Positions 45,971-55,500 of a stretch of DNA of 64,000 bases are shown piece by piece. The stretch is taken from positions 1 to 64,000 of the forward strand of contig DATKUY010000046.1 in the NCBI GenBank assembly GCA_035530375.1, in the 5' to 3' direction. The stretch comes from Sulfuricella sp035530375 (lineage in GTDB: Bacteria > Pseudomonadota > Gammaproteobacteria > Burkholderiales > Sulfuricellaceae). The notes under the pieces were generated by a model, which worked only from the letters and a program-made list of their open reading frames with translations, was not told where the DNA came from and searched no databases. Position 1 is the stretch's first letter; each line of letters begins with the position of its first letter. The translations under genes were made by a program, and so were the position numbers.

Positions 45971-47071
45971 TCATAGCAAAAGCAGCGCCTCATTAACAAA
46001 AATTTCTTGTCTACCAATACCCTTTAGATCGACAAAAACCGGACCTGAGAAATTGGCCTTTGGCTCGTTAGAAAGGCTCTCAACAAATGCTTTGCTGGCT
46101 TTAATTGGTCCCAGCGGTATTTCCTGTCCATTACATTGGCCGGATTTGGCCTGCTCTAATCTTGCCGCCAGGTTTACCTCCGAGCCAACAACTGTGTATT
46201 GAACACGCCCATGTGTCCCAAATTCTCCAGCAAACACGTTGCCGACATGCAAGCCGATGCGGACGCAGGCATGATTGTGCCCCATAGGGATTTCATAAAG
46301 GCTGGAAATTATTTGCGATGCAGCTCGATATGCCTTGTCACAAGCTTCTTGCCGTCTTCCCGCAAACACCGGCCAATATGCCATCACACCGTCCCCGATA
46401 AATTTATCAATAAATCCGCCCTGTTCCAATATATGCTCGGACTGGATTCCCAGGGTGCCCCTTAATAGGGTGGCCACATCTGCAGGATCTCTACCTTCGC
46501 TCCAAGAAGAAAAACCAACCAGGTCCGAGAAGAAAATAACTACCTCTTCATCAGAGCAGTTTGTGAAGGAATCTGGCACTAATTCTCTGCGGTTAAGAAC
46601 GTCCGCACCAACATACTTCTTTAATAGCTCTGATTTATCTCTTCTGTCTCGAGAAAGGATTTCGATTTCATTATGGGCGGCTTCCACGCGACTGGAGTTG
46701 ATTGACGCGATATTACGATAAATCAGATGACGTTCCGGATGTGTATCTATATCTTCTGAGCGAATCCTGAGTAGCTTAGTAACATGACTTGAAGCCTTTA
46801 ATGGGGCTATTCGCTTTTTAATTCTTCCGATCACACCTTTTTCACCCATTAGCTGGTAGGGGTGAAACTCTGGCAACCGGAGTGGGTAATCGTCTATCTC
46901 AACACTCACCGTGCCTTCTATTACAATCCATAGTTCTTTTGCCTTGTCGCCACTTCTACATACATACTCGCCTGCCGCAAATTCCTGGATTTGAAACTCT
47001 AGAAGTTCCGGATTTTTCAATCCTTCAGTTAGCCCACTTTTCACCATGGCTTCAACAATAGAACGAGTCAT
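45971..47071 (-). CDS. cNMP-binding domain protein with class III adenylate/guanylate cyclase
   Basis: The 366 residues comprise a cyclic-nucleotide-binding-like beta barrel (about 20-110) and a class III cyclase domain (about 170-350). The cyclase residues look intact: metal ligands D183 (FFSDLVGF) and D227 (IGDGVMAYW), the base-recognition pair K223 and T293 (as in ATP-using enzymes), and N300 and R304 (EVNLAARLE). It is likely a feedback-regulated cAMP producer. The ATG at 47071 overlaps the stop of the upstream gene (ATGA). Codon use is AT-richer than its neighbours, suggesting transfer. Confidence 0.85.
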   Translation of the reverse strand: MTRSIVEAMVKSGLTEGLKNPELLEFQIQEFAAGEYVCRSGDKAKELWIVIEGTVSVEIDDYPLRLPEFHPYQLMGEKGVIGRIKKRIAPLKASSHVTKLLRIRSEDIDTHPERHLIYRNIASINSSRVEAAHNEIEILSRDRRDKSELLKKYVGADVLNRRELVPDSFTNCSDEEVVIFFSDLVGFSSWSEGRDPADVATLLRGTLGIQSEHILEQGGFIDKFIGDGVMAYWPVFAGRRQEACDKAYRAASQIISSLYEIPMGHNHACVRIGLHVGNVFAGEFGTHGRVQYTVVGSEVNLAARLEQAKSGQCNGQEIPLGPIKASKAFVESLSNEPKANFSGPVFVDLKGIGRQEIFVNEALLLL

Positions 47072-48117
47072 CGCATATCCTTTTGCAGCATCTCGGCTAT
47101 AGCATTCCGCCATGCCATCATTGAATTGTTGAAATACTCAAAAAACCGCTCATTGTCAGCGCCAGAGAGCGGAGGATTGATAAAGCACCTGGATTCGATC
47201 CATTGCCTCTTGGCACTTTGCATACAGGAACCATCGGAAACAATTCCCAAGACGTATGGAGATCCGAGATAGTTATTGTGATGCCAGTGGACAACCGACT
47301 CCAAGTCGAATTTCATGTTTTGAAAGTTATCGGATAATTTATTCTTGTGGTGCAATGGGCAATTATAAAGAGCCGAAAATTCCTTAAGCCGGGAATCCCA
47401 GTCGCTAATGGTAACCGCAAGAGAAAGCTGATCGGCAAACATTTGAGGCCGATATAGATAGTCATTCGTGCCGGATACTGCGCAGAGAACATCCATAACC
47501 TGATCCGAGGAGACTAGGCGCTCAAAAACGGACTGCCAAATATGAAAAAAACCTGACGATCTTCGAGCTACAATCATTCCAGAATTGTAATATGGCAGAA
47601 TCGTTTCTTGTCCGATCCTGGTGAGTACAAAGTCCTTTGGAATTTTCTTGGCGACAACCGAATAAGCAATCTTCCATAAATGGGCTGATAGGTCTCGGTC
47701 ATCGGAGCATCCGATGCCTTTCAGCCAAACAGGCGTAACTCCAATATCAACGCCCGGAGGAAGCCGAAACTCAGCTGGCTCGTTCAGAATAACGCTGTCG
47801 GAATCCAAAAATACAAGTATTTCTGTTCTTGCTATCTGCTCTAAATATGCACCTGCATAAATCTTATTTGCGTGCGGATAATTTGAGTATTCTAAGTTTA
47901 GATTCAGCTCTGCGTGAATTACTCCTAATTCATAAAGCCGCTGTTTTGTTTCGCATGGGATTATTCTCCCCCGTGGGCTAATAGTATAAATAGGGCAGCC
48001 TGCAAATTCGCCCCCAAATAATCTAATCGATTCAATAAGCGATATCGAGTTATTAATAAGGGAACAATTATTGTCGGGCTCGATGCAAACAAAAAATGAA
48101 ACAGGCCAGTCTCGCAT
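47068..48117 (-). CDS. Glycosyltransferase-like protein (GT-A fold), unknown substrate
   Basis: This protein of about 349 residues resembles nucleotide-sugar transferases of GT-A fold. It has an N-terminal region with SLIESIRLFGG, a DxD motif DSDS at 105-107 in ILVFLDSDSVI, and a later YYNSGMIVAR segment typical of glycogenin/GT8-like enzymes. No signal peptide or helix is visible. The start may be the ATG at 48117 or a GTG at 48162; neither has a strong ribosome site. It is translationally coupled to the cyclase downstream. I do not recognise the exact family. Confidence 0.6.
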   Translation of the reverse strand: MRDWPVSFFVCIEPDNNCSLINNSISLIESIRLFGGEFAGCPIYTISPRGRIIPCETKQRLYELGVIHAELNLNLEYSNYPHANKIYAGAYLEQIARTEILVFLDSDSVILNEPAEFRLPPGVDIGVTPVWLKGIGCSDDRDLSAHLWKIAYSVVAKKIPKDFVLTRIGQETILPYYNSGMIVARRSSGFFHIWQSVFERLVSSDQVMDVLCAVSGTNDYLYRPQMFADQLSLAVTISDWDSRLKEFSALYNCPLHHKNKLSDNFQNMKFDLESVVHWHHNNYLGSPYVLGIVSDGSCMQSAKRQWIESRCFINPPLSGADNERFFEYFNNSMMAWRNAIAEMLQKDMR

Positions 48118-48667
48118 ATTATCCGGGTATAAATTTATTGACTGAGTTCGCTGTAACAACACTCATCGGGACTACAGTCACTTTGAGCTTATGCAATGGC
48201 GAGTACTGATGTAGTCCGTACCCAGATTGACGGGCGTTGGATCAAGGGATAGAAAACCAAAGCATTCTTGAAGTGCAGTATGTCGACATTCTTACCCACG
48301 ATCAAGCACATGGATCCTGTCTTCAGAAATATCCAGCCAAGCCTCAAAATGGCAAGCACTCCAGTAGCTATGGCAAGTGGTGCCATAGAGCGGCCGCGTT
48401 CCCGAATATCACAGGAAGTGGCGCACGCGATTGAATCACGACGATAGGCGCCGATCGAACTCTGATGTCTGTGGATACGCTTATATTGTTAACATCCAAA
48501 CAGATCGCAATATCATTTGCGCTTTAGTTACAAATTCTCACCACACAGACTTCATGAAAACAAAAGCCCTTGCCGGATGGCAAGGGCTTTTTATTTTGAG
48601 CTGACGGTCAACCTCCGCGCCAGCTCTACATTCCGCCTTTTTTCATTTCATGTTTCCAGGCAACCGG
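48118..48667. other. Intergenic space between low-GC island and nrsF-like gene
   Basis: These 550 bases hold no gene I can support. A 65-codon reading on each strand near 48189-48434 shows no family feature. The only clear element is the terminator at 48562-48595. The region probably carries the promoter of the glycosyltransferase-cyclase operon, but no clear -35/-10 pair is seen. Confidence 0.5.
48562..48595. terminator. Terminator after the anti-sigma factor gene
   Basis: A 13-bp perfect stem (aaaagcccttgcc and complement) with a ggat loop is T-rich on both ends. It sits about 70 bases past the anti-sigma factor stop. Confidence 0.85.
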
Positions 48668-49306
48668 CTACCACTTCAACATCACCTTCCCCAGCCACAG
48701 ACCAAGAGCGCCGAAGGCGATCATCGGGATGTAATGCCACTGGATGACGTGAATGAGCGAATCGTTCTGCTCATGCAGCCTGAGCCACAACGCCCCGATA
48801 CTGAAGGCATAAAGCAGCGCGATGCTGCCAGCCAGACGATAGTGCGTACTGGCAAACTTTCGCATGCCGTAAAACATCCAGGCCGCCGGCAGCAGGGCGA
48901 ACAGGGCGATGCTGACGGTGCACTGGTAGCTGTGCACGGGCAGCGGCGCAGGCGGATTATCCGCGTGCCAGGAAAAAATGATGGTCAGTGCGAACAACGC
49001 AAGGATGACGACCGGCGCAAAGGCGGCCCGGCGCTTCTGGTGCAGGTCGGGAAACGCCAGCAGGGCCGCGCTCAGGGATGTGGCCACCAGGATGCCTCCA
49101 AGTAAAATGATTTCCGCCAAAAACCATGGCTCGTGGAGCTCGGCCATCAGGCCCGGGCGCAGGCCGGAAAACACCAGCGAAAGAACGATATAGGCCGCAG
49201 CAGCGGCCAGCCATTTCGCCGCCAGAGCGAACGGGTGCGGCGCAGGCTGCACGACCGCGGCATCCTGGGCAAGCGATTCAACCAGTTCTTCGATATTTAC
49301 CATCAT
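48668..49306 (-). CDS. nrsF: NrsF-type (DUF1109) membrane anti-sigma factor
   Basis: The 212 residues have a short cytoplasmic N-terminus (VNIEELVESLAQDAAVV) and six membrane helices, as in the DUF1109/NrsF family that holds SigF-type ECF factors at the membrane. In that family conserved Cys residues sense oxidants or metals. Here one Cys is seen (YQCTVSIALF). The start overlaps the ECF gene stop (ATGA), so the two proteins are made together. Confidence 0.87.
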   Translation of the reverse strand: MMVNIEELVESLAQDAAVVQPAPHPFALAAKWLAAAAAYIVLSLVFSGLRPGLMAELHEPWFLAEIILLGGILVATSLSAALLAFPDLHQKRRAAFAPVVILALFALTIIFSWHADNPPAPLPVHSYQCTVSIALFALLPAAWMFYGMRKFASTHYRLAGSIALLYAFSIGALWLRLHEQNDSLIHVIQWHYIPMIAFGALGLWLGKVMLKW

Positions 49307-49848
49307 CTTTCCAGTTTCTTTCTCAAAATCTTGTAGGCACGATGCGCCGCGACTTTCACTGCGGATTCTTTCATCCCCACCTTCTCGGCCACTTCCTTTG
49401 CGGTATACCCCTCCTGGTGCATCATCCGCAAAATTTCGGCCTGCCTGGGCGGAAGTTTCTCGACTTCCCCACTGATAGATTCGTAAGTCATGCCGGATTT
49501 GGTTACAGGTTCCTGCAAATCATTTTCCACCTCGGACAACTCAACGGCGTAGCGCAGGTGATCGGCATAATGCGCCCGCAAATGATCCTGCAAGCGGAAT
49601 TTGGCAATGGCATAGGCCCAGGGCTTGTAAGGCCGGTTGCCGTCATAGGTGTGGCGCGCCTTGTGGATGGAAAGCAGGATTTCCTGCAACACGTCATCCA
49701 CCTCGGTGCTGAAATTGAGGTGCCTTGCCAGAAACGGCCGGAGAAAGCGCGCGGTTTCCTGCAGCAAATCCGCATAGGCACGCTTATCCCCGTCCAGGGC
49801 CTGCCTCATCAGCGCTTCAAAATGTTCCGATTTATCGGCCAAGCTCAT
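49303..49848 (-). CDS. sigF: ECF sigma factor, SigF-like
   Basis: This 181-residue ECF sigma factor has region 2 (VDDVLQEILLSIHKARHTYD, AYAIAKFRLQDHLR) and region 4 (LPPRQAEILRMMHQEGYTAKEVAEKVGMKESAVKV-type, which includes the helix-turn-helix). It is followed by its membrane anti-sigma factor. It is divergent from an MXKDX gene whose upstream region carries a SigF-type promoter, and a second such promoter precedes msrB-dipZ. No such motif is found in front of the sigma gene itself. Confidence 0.92.
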   Translation of the reverse strand: MSLADKSEHFEALMRQALDGDKRAYADLLQETARFLRPFLARHLNFSTEVDDVLQEILLSIHKARHTYDGNRPYKPWAYAIAKFRLQDHLRAHYADHLRYAVELSEVENDLQEPVTKSGMTYESISGEVEKLPPRQAEILRMMHQEGYTAKEVAEKVGMKESAVKVAAHRAYKILRKKLER

Positions 49849-49864
49849 TCCTTGAATTTTCGAT

Positions 49865-49890
49865 GTAACCTTTTTTCGGGTCCGTTCGAA
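49865..49890 (+). promoter_or_regulatory. Predicted SigF-type ECF promoter of the MXKDX gene
   Basis: GTAACC (49865-49870) and CGAA (49887-49890) are separated by exactly 16 bases, the form described for SigF/NrsF regulons as I recall it from Caulobacter. Transcription would run toward the gene at 50012 with a leader of about 115 bases. Confidence 0.75.
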
Positions 49891-50011
49891 TAAGCCAGCA
49901 CACAGGGCAACAACGGCGACGAAAAATGCGCCCGGCCAATGCCCCGTGATATTTATCTTTCGACATCAAAGCATATTGCAATGATGCCACTTTTTACAAA
50001 TGGAGACTCAA

Positions 50012-50272
50012 ATGAACAAACTTTCTTCCGCATTACTCTCGATCAGCCTGATGTGCGCCGCCGGCCTTGCACTTGCCACGGAACCGATGGACAAGAATGG
50101 CGCCATGGAAAATAGCGCAATGGCCAAAGACGCCATGGGCAAGGATGCCATGAAAAAAGAAGGTAAAATGATGAAAGCCGCGCCGAAAAAAATGAAGAAG
50201 CAGAACGACAAGATGGAGCAAGGCGGAAAAATGGAACATGGCGGCAGCATGTCCATGGAACCCAAAAAGTAA
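50012..50272 (+). CDS. Pentapeptide MXKDX repeat protein, exported
   Basis: This 86-residue protein has a signal peptide (LSSALLSISLMCAAGLALATE). Its mature part is almost only Met, Lys, Asp, Gly and Ala in degenerate MxKDx pentads (AMAKDAMGKDAMKKEGKMM), ending in a Met/His/Lys-rich tail. The family function is unknown. The high Met content fits an oxidant sink or metal-binding role, but that is inference. The ATG at 50012 has GGAG 6 bases upstream. It is predicted to be driven by the ECF promoter at 49865. Confidence 0.85.
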   Translation: MNKLSSALLSISLMCAAGLALATEPMDKNGAMENSAMAKDAMGKDAMKKEGKMMKAAPKKMKKQNDKMEQGGKMEHGGSMSMEPKK

Positions 50273-50279
50273 GCCATGA

Positions 50280-50304
50280 CTCCCGCCCCTCCAAGGGGTG
50301 GGAG
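50280..50304 (+). terminator. GC-rich hairpin after the MXKDX gene
   Basis: An 11-bp stem (ctcccgcccct/aggggtgggag, one G-T wobble) with a 3-base loop lies 7 bases past the stop. No T tract follows, so termination is uncertain; it may instead stabilise the mRNA. Confidence 0.35.
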
Positions 50305-50334
50305 CGCCAACCACATCGGCTCACGGTTATTTAA

Positions 50335-50703
50335 ATGTTGAACGCCATCGGATCAATCACGTACGGCAACGCCCCAGGCACCGGCGCCTCAACCGCCGTG
50401 CTTGAATCCCAACTCGCCCAGTGCGAGAGGCAATTGTCGGATCGCGTCCATTGCGGCTCCGCCAAGACACCGGAAGGCAAGGATGCAATTCAAGCACTGA
50501 CGAACAGAATCAGCGAGATCAAGGCACGCCTGGAAAAGGCCGTTGTCGCAAAATCGAACAGCCATTCGGCCACGCTCAATGCAAAAACGCCTGCAAACCC
50601 GAATAAGGATGCGGCTGCACCGATAGCGGGTGTCGCCGATCCGGCAGCAGCGCCGAGGTCTGCGAATGGTGGCGTGGGCAGCCTTGTGGACGTGTTTGCC
50701 TGA
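50335..50703 (+). CDS. Small coiled-coil protein of unknown function
   Basis: This 122-residue protein has no signal peptide. The core contains LESQLAQCERQLSDRV, then KTPEGKDAIQAL and a helix NRISEIKARLEKAV, followed by an Ala/Pro-rich linker and the C-terminus GSLVDVFA. I recall similar small proteins in betaproteobacteria but cannot name a function. It has two Cys 11 residues apart. The ribosome site is weak. The last 33 bases recur at 51390-51422 as a decayed copy. Confidence 0.55.
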   Translation: MLNAIGSITYGNAPGTGASTAVLESQLAQCERQLSDRVHCGSAKTPEGKDAIQALTNRISEIKARLEKAVVAKSNSHSATLNAKTPANPNKDAAAPIAGVADPAAAPRSANGGVGSLVDVFA

Positions 50704-50721
50704 GCGATTCGGAGAATCGCA

Positions 50722-51027
50722 TCAGACAATTTCATAAGTGAGCAAAAATCCCGCCACTGTCATAACGACAAGACCAAGCATAAAAGAGACGTCTGCAATT
50801 CTTTCCATGGCAACAGATAAATGAATTTTTGATTCGTTGCGTATCGAAAAATAGGAAAACATTGCGCTTATCAGAAAAATCAGTGCATTGAATGCGAATA
50901 CTTCAGCAATTCGGTGCTGCTCACTGTGCAGCCTTAACACCTTGATGACACTGATAACGGTCATGCACACCCCAAGCATCATGGAGGAATTTGGAAGAAT
51001 ATGTTGCGACAGATTCGATTTCATCAT
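50722..51027 (-). CDS. Small three-helix membrane protein, unknown
   Basis: The 101 residues have hydrophobic segments SMMLGVCMTVISVIKVL, EVFAFNALIFLISAMFSYF and SFMLGLVVMTVAGFLLTYEI. It begins at either of two adjacent ATGs (51027/51024). It is AT-richer than the surrounding core genome. No function is recognised. Confidence 0.6.
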   Translation of the reverse strand: MMKSNLSQHILPNSSMMLGVCMTVISVIKVLRLHSEQHRIAEVFAFNALIFLISAMFSYFSIRNESKIHLSVAMERIADVSFMLGLVVMTVAGFLLTYEIV

Positions 51028-51449
51028 TTTAGATTTGTTTATCGGCCAGCTCGCGAGCTGCAGCTCAGCGTTGCTTGTGCCTGGTGAAAATTTCTTCTGG
51101 CTGACGGTCAGGTAAGCAACCAGTCCTGGAATAATCCTGTAGATCTACGGCATATATTTCCGGTCCGCGTCTGAATCAACAGAAAAACCAGAAGCCGGGC
51201 ATCCAATAATATTGGATGTGCCGGTTAGGCCGTAGTTCAAATTGAATGTAAAGAAAATCCGCCCCGGCCTTACGGCGGCGACACCGATCAATCGGCCTGG
51301 CCGCGCTCATCATCGTGATCGGCCTTCACATCCATGACCTTCCTGCCCTTGACCACTTCGACATCGAACACCCGTTGCCCATATTCGACATGGGCAGCCG
51401 TCTGGGCGTGTTTGCCTGAGCGGCTTTTCCGCGACTCCAGTGGAACGAA
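51028..51449. other. Intergenic space with a decayed gene end
   Basis: These 420 bases hold a 19-base palindrome (catccaat-aat-attggatg, 51200-51218) and, at 51390-51422, a stretch identical at 29 of 33 bases to the 3' end of the gene ending at 50703, including the VFA-stop. The rest shows no gene that I can support. Confidence 0.5.
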
Positions 51450-51811
51450 TCAGCGTTTGCTGGCGGCCACCACCTCTGTTATCCATCGCACGATCTCTTC
51501 CTGCGAGGCAGAAGGCGCGCCCTTATCCCGTAATGCGGCAAGCGCAGACTGGACCCCTTTCTCCGCAGCGCTAACACTCACATCGTAATCGCGTCTCCCT
51601 GACCAGGGCATTTCCAGGTTGGCGACAAGGTACCCATTTTTTTCTAGTGAAGACGCAAGATCTGAAACATGCCTGGCAAGTGAGCCGCCCTTGCCATGCA
51701 TGATCACGACGCCGATTTTGGCAAGGTTGTTTGAGCCGTGGATGTATAGGGCATGCCTGTGGCAATGATCGCCAGGGCAAGGGTGAAGAACATGCGCACG
51801 GTTTGTGTCAT
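51450..51811 (-). pseudogene. Frameshifted and shortened alpha/beta-hydrolase gene
   Basis: An AGGAG site precedes an ATG at 51811 that opens a good signal peptide (MTQTVRMFFTLALAIIATG), but this frame stops after about 35 codons. A second frame continues with hydrolase sequence (KIGVVIMHGKGGSLARHVSD, YLVANLEMPWSGRRDYD). It then jumps from the region before the expected GHSQGG nucleophile to a short tail (EEIVRWITEVVAASKR). A frameshift near 51715-51730 and an internal deletion of the catalytic part are inferred. It is probably nonfunctional. Confidence 0.7.
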
Positions 51812-51900
51812 GCATTTCTCCTTTTCAGAGGACTAAGAGAAGAAGGAAAAAGAGGTGCTTCAATTATTCCTGTCAGCGGCCATTCCTTCAGAATGGCCCA

Positions 51901-52438
51901 TCACAAGAAAACAAAAAATCCGTTCGCAAAATACACCAACCCGACTAGGCCCACTGCAATGCCGCCATACCAGACTACCTTCTTTTTCAACAGGCCGGCA
52001 ATTGATGAGCGCAGGATGGCAATTTGCAGGTAGATGACCGCCACACCAAACGCTCTGGAATGTATTTGTGTTTCGTCTCGGATTCCTTCAAGTTGTTTTG
52101 CTTTTTCCTGAATTTCAGCCTTCTCTTTTTCATATTTATCCGTCTTCTTTTTGTAGTCAGCGATTTTTTCTCTAATAGGCGTTTGCCACTCGTTCAGGAA
52201 CTGAAGCCGGCAGCGCAAGCTGCTCAATAGCTAACTTATCTGCTTGCATTTGATAAAGGTAAGATTTGATGCTCTTTGCTTGATAGTACGCCCACTGATC
52301 CGAAGCTTGCGATTGGCTCATTACAGAACGGGTAGAAAAACCGCCGCCTTTGAATGTGGAGAGCGTAGCGCAAACCGCAAATATTACAGTCGTCAACGCC
52401 AAGTAGTTTAGCCACGCTTCTTTCTTTTCCTCTGCCAT
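51901..52438 (-). pseudogene. DUF4337-like membrane protein gene with frameshift
   Basis: The N-terminal frame (52438 to about 52195) encodes a helix and SQSQASDQWAYYQAKSIKSY. The C-terminal frame (to 51901) encodes a coiled coil KIADYKKKTDKYEKEKAEIQ and two C-terminal helices. Joined, they match the DUF4337 layout. The frames cross near 52195-52205 and no slippery heptamer is seen there. It could be a real mutation or a sequencing error. Confidence 0.7.
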
Positions 52439-52539
52439 AAGGTTTCCCTTCGCTTGATGTTCGGTTTCTATTCCATGTACTCAAAACGTGGAGGTTCACC
52501 CACTCCAGCCTCATTTCGCACCAAATTTTCCTATATTCC

Positions 52540-55500
52540 CTAATCAAGGCTTAACTCGCGGTCATAAGCCGAATTTTTAAGCGCCCCATACCGTTTTACG
52601 GTCCACAAATATATCGAGGGCAGCACCAGCAGGGTAAGTAATGTGGCACTAATTAAACCGCCGATAACTACCACGGCGAGTGGTCGCTGTGTTTCGGCGC
52701 CGATGCTATGCGAGAGAGCCATAGGTAGCAGGCCGAACATTGCCAGCAGCCCTGTCATCAGTACAGTTCGCAAACGTGACATGGCTCCATCATGCACTGC
52801 TTGCTCAGGGGTAAGCCCTGCCTCAATCAACTGATTGAATACCGACACCATCACGACACCGTTGAGTACCGCTTGGCCGAATAGGGCGATGAATCCGATG
52901 GCAGCAGAAACCGATAATGGTATGCCGGTGACAAATAACGCCACAATGCCACCTATCAATGCGAAGGGAATATTGGCCACAATCAGCAATGCACTCCGGA
53001 ATGAGCCGAAAGCATCAAATAGCAATACAAAAATCAACAAAATCGACAATGGCACTACCACGGATAGCCGTGCCATAGCGCGCTCCTGATTCTCAAATTC
53101 ACCCGACCAGCTCAATGTTACGTCATTTGGAATTTTGACATTTGCCCCGACCCGCGCTTTCATGTCGGACACGACGCTGCCCATGTCGCGTCCTTGAATA
53201 AAGATACCGATTGAAAGCACGCGCTGTCCATTCTCGCGGGCGATGTCCAGTGCCCCAAGAGTTTGCCTAAAATGGGCAAGTTCACCAAGGGGAATCTGCG
53301 CACCGCCAGGGGCTGCGATCAGCAGGCTGCCCAGCTTGTCGAGCGCACGCTGTGGCTCGCTCAAACGTACGACCACTGAGAAATGGCGCTCGCCTTCCCA
53401 CAATTCTGTCGTGGCCTTGCCAGCCAGAGCAGTCTCCACCGTATCCTGAATGTCTCCGACGTTGATGCCATAACGGGCAGCCGCCTCACGGTCTATATCA
53501 ATGACCTGTTGCGGCAACTCACCGTCACGGTCGATGTATGCCCGTGAAACTCCGGGCACGCTGGAAATTTGCTCGACGATAGCGCGCCCGACGGAATGTA
53601 GTTGGGTCAAATCATCGCCATGGACTTTAATGACGATTTGTCCGTCGACTTGCGAAATGCTTTCCAATACGTTGTCGCGTATGGGCTGCGAAAATGAGGT
53701 TTCGAGACCTGGCAATGACGATACTGCCTTATCCATCTGCCCGATAATATGTGCTTTATCCAGGCCTGAACGCCAGGATTGTTTTGGCTTGAGTTCCACA
53801 AAAAATTCGCCGGAGTTGAATATCTTTGGATCTGTTCCATCATCGGGACGACCAAATTTTGATATTACTGTGTTGACCTCAGGAACGCTGTGCAAGGCTT
53901 CACGAATGCGACGTGCCGCCAATTGAGCTTCTGCCTGTGAAACAGATGGGGGCAAGGACACGTTGACCCAGATCGAACCCTCATCGAGTTCAGGGAGAAA
54001 TTCAGTGCCGAGGCGGCCGCTCAAGGCCAGCGCGGCCACCAGTAGCAGTAGCGCCACGCTCATCACTTTGCCCGGACTAGCTATTGACCATTTAAAAGCC
54101 GGTTCGTAGAAGCGTTTAAACCACAGCAACAAACGGTTGTCGTGGTGCGGGATGTGGTCACGCAACAACCACAGGCATAGCAACGGCACCAGGGTGAGCG
54201 ATAGAATCAGTGAGCCGACCAGCGCCGAAGTTACTGAATACGCCATGGGTGCAAAGATACGACCTTCGGCACGTTGCAGCGTGAAAATTGGGATGTGTGC
54301 CGCGATGATCACCAGCATTGAGAACAGCGTAGGACGGCCTACCTCAATTACAGCATTGTAAATTGTTCTCATACGTTGCTTGAAATCTTGCTGCGCCTCG
54401 TCGCTTAAGCTGCCTAGCCGCAGGAAAACGTTTTCTACAATGATTACCGCACCGTCGACAATAATCCCGAAGTCCATCGCCCCTAATGACAGCAAGTTGG
54501 CCGGCATGCCGAGAAATTTGAGGCCGATGAAGGTCGACAGCACCGCCAGCGGAATGATGCTCGCTACAATCAGCGCGGCGCGCAGGTTGCCCAGAAACAA
54601 CAGCAAAATGGTTGTTACCAATAAAGCTCCTTCCAGCAGATTGCTGAAAACTGTGTGCAGCGTTTTGTCGATCAACCATTGCCGATCATAATAGGGTTTC
54701 AGCTGTACACCCACAGGAAGTCCGTGGGCATTCAATTCGGCAACCGTCTGTTTGATACCTTTGAGCACCTCAGAAGGATTCTCACCTTTGCGCATCAATA
54801 CCAAGCCGTTGACGATATCGTCCGCTTTGTCTTGACCTACCAGGCCTTGTACTGGTGCGTTGGCCTCATTCACGCTCGCCACATCACGAACCAGGATCGG
54901 CACGCCCTTGCCGTTATCGCTTACCACTACCCGCTCAATGTCAGCAGAAGTTTTGAACAAGCCCAGAGAACGAACCAGAAATTGCTGGCGACCTTGTTCA
55001 ACTGCGCCGCCTCCAGCATTCGCATTCGCGCGTGACAGCGCGCCGAACAATTGGCTTAGTGTGAGTTTGGCGTCACGCATGCGAGCCAAGTCTGGATTGA
55101 CCTCGTATTGCTTGATGGCGCCGCCCATCGACACGACGTCGGCCACGCCTGGCACTTTCTTAAGCGCCTTTTCGACCACCCATTCCTCAATCTCGCGTAG
55201 CTGACGCGAATTCAGACGGTCGCCCTGAACGCGAAACCGGAAAATTTCACCAATGGAAGTGGATAGCGGCTCCACATCGGGTTCCACGCCGGGCGGCAGG
55301 TCAATGCCGCGCAACCGCTCAAACACCAGCTGACGCGCCTCCTTGTCGTTAGTTTTGTCATTGAACGTGATCATCATGAACGATAGGCCAAACTGTGTAT
55401 GGGTGAACGTGCGCACCGTGTTCGGCATGCCAGACATGGCCACTTCAATCGGGATGGTGACTTGTTTTTCCACTTCCTCGGCGGCATGACCCGGATATAA

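Noticed and set aside
48189..48434. Overlapping 65-codon frames on both strands between the glycosyltransferase gene and the nrsF-like gene
   Set aside because: No ribosome site, family motif or composition signal; the hydrophobic stretch on the minus strand is likely chance.
49480..49506. A third SigF-like promoter motif on the minus strand inside the sigma factor gene
   Set aside because: The spacing between the two halves is 17 and not 16, it is inside the coding region, and no gene start follows at a sensible distance.
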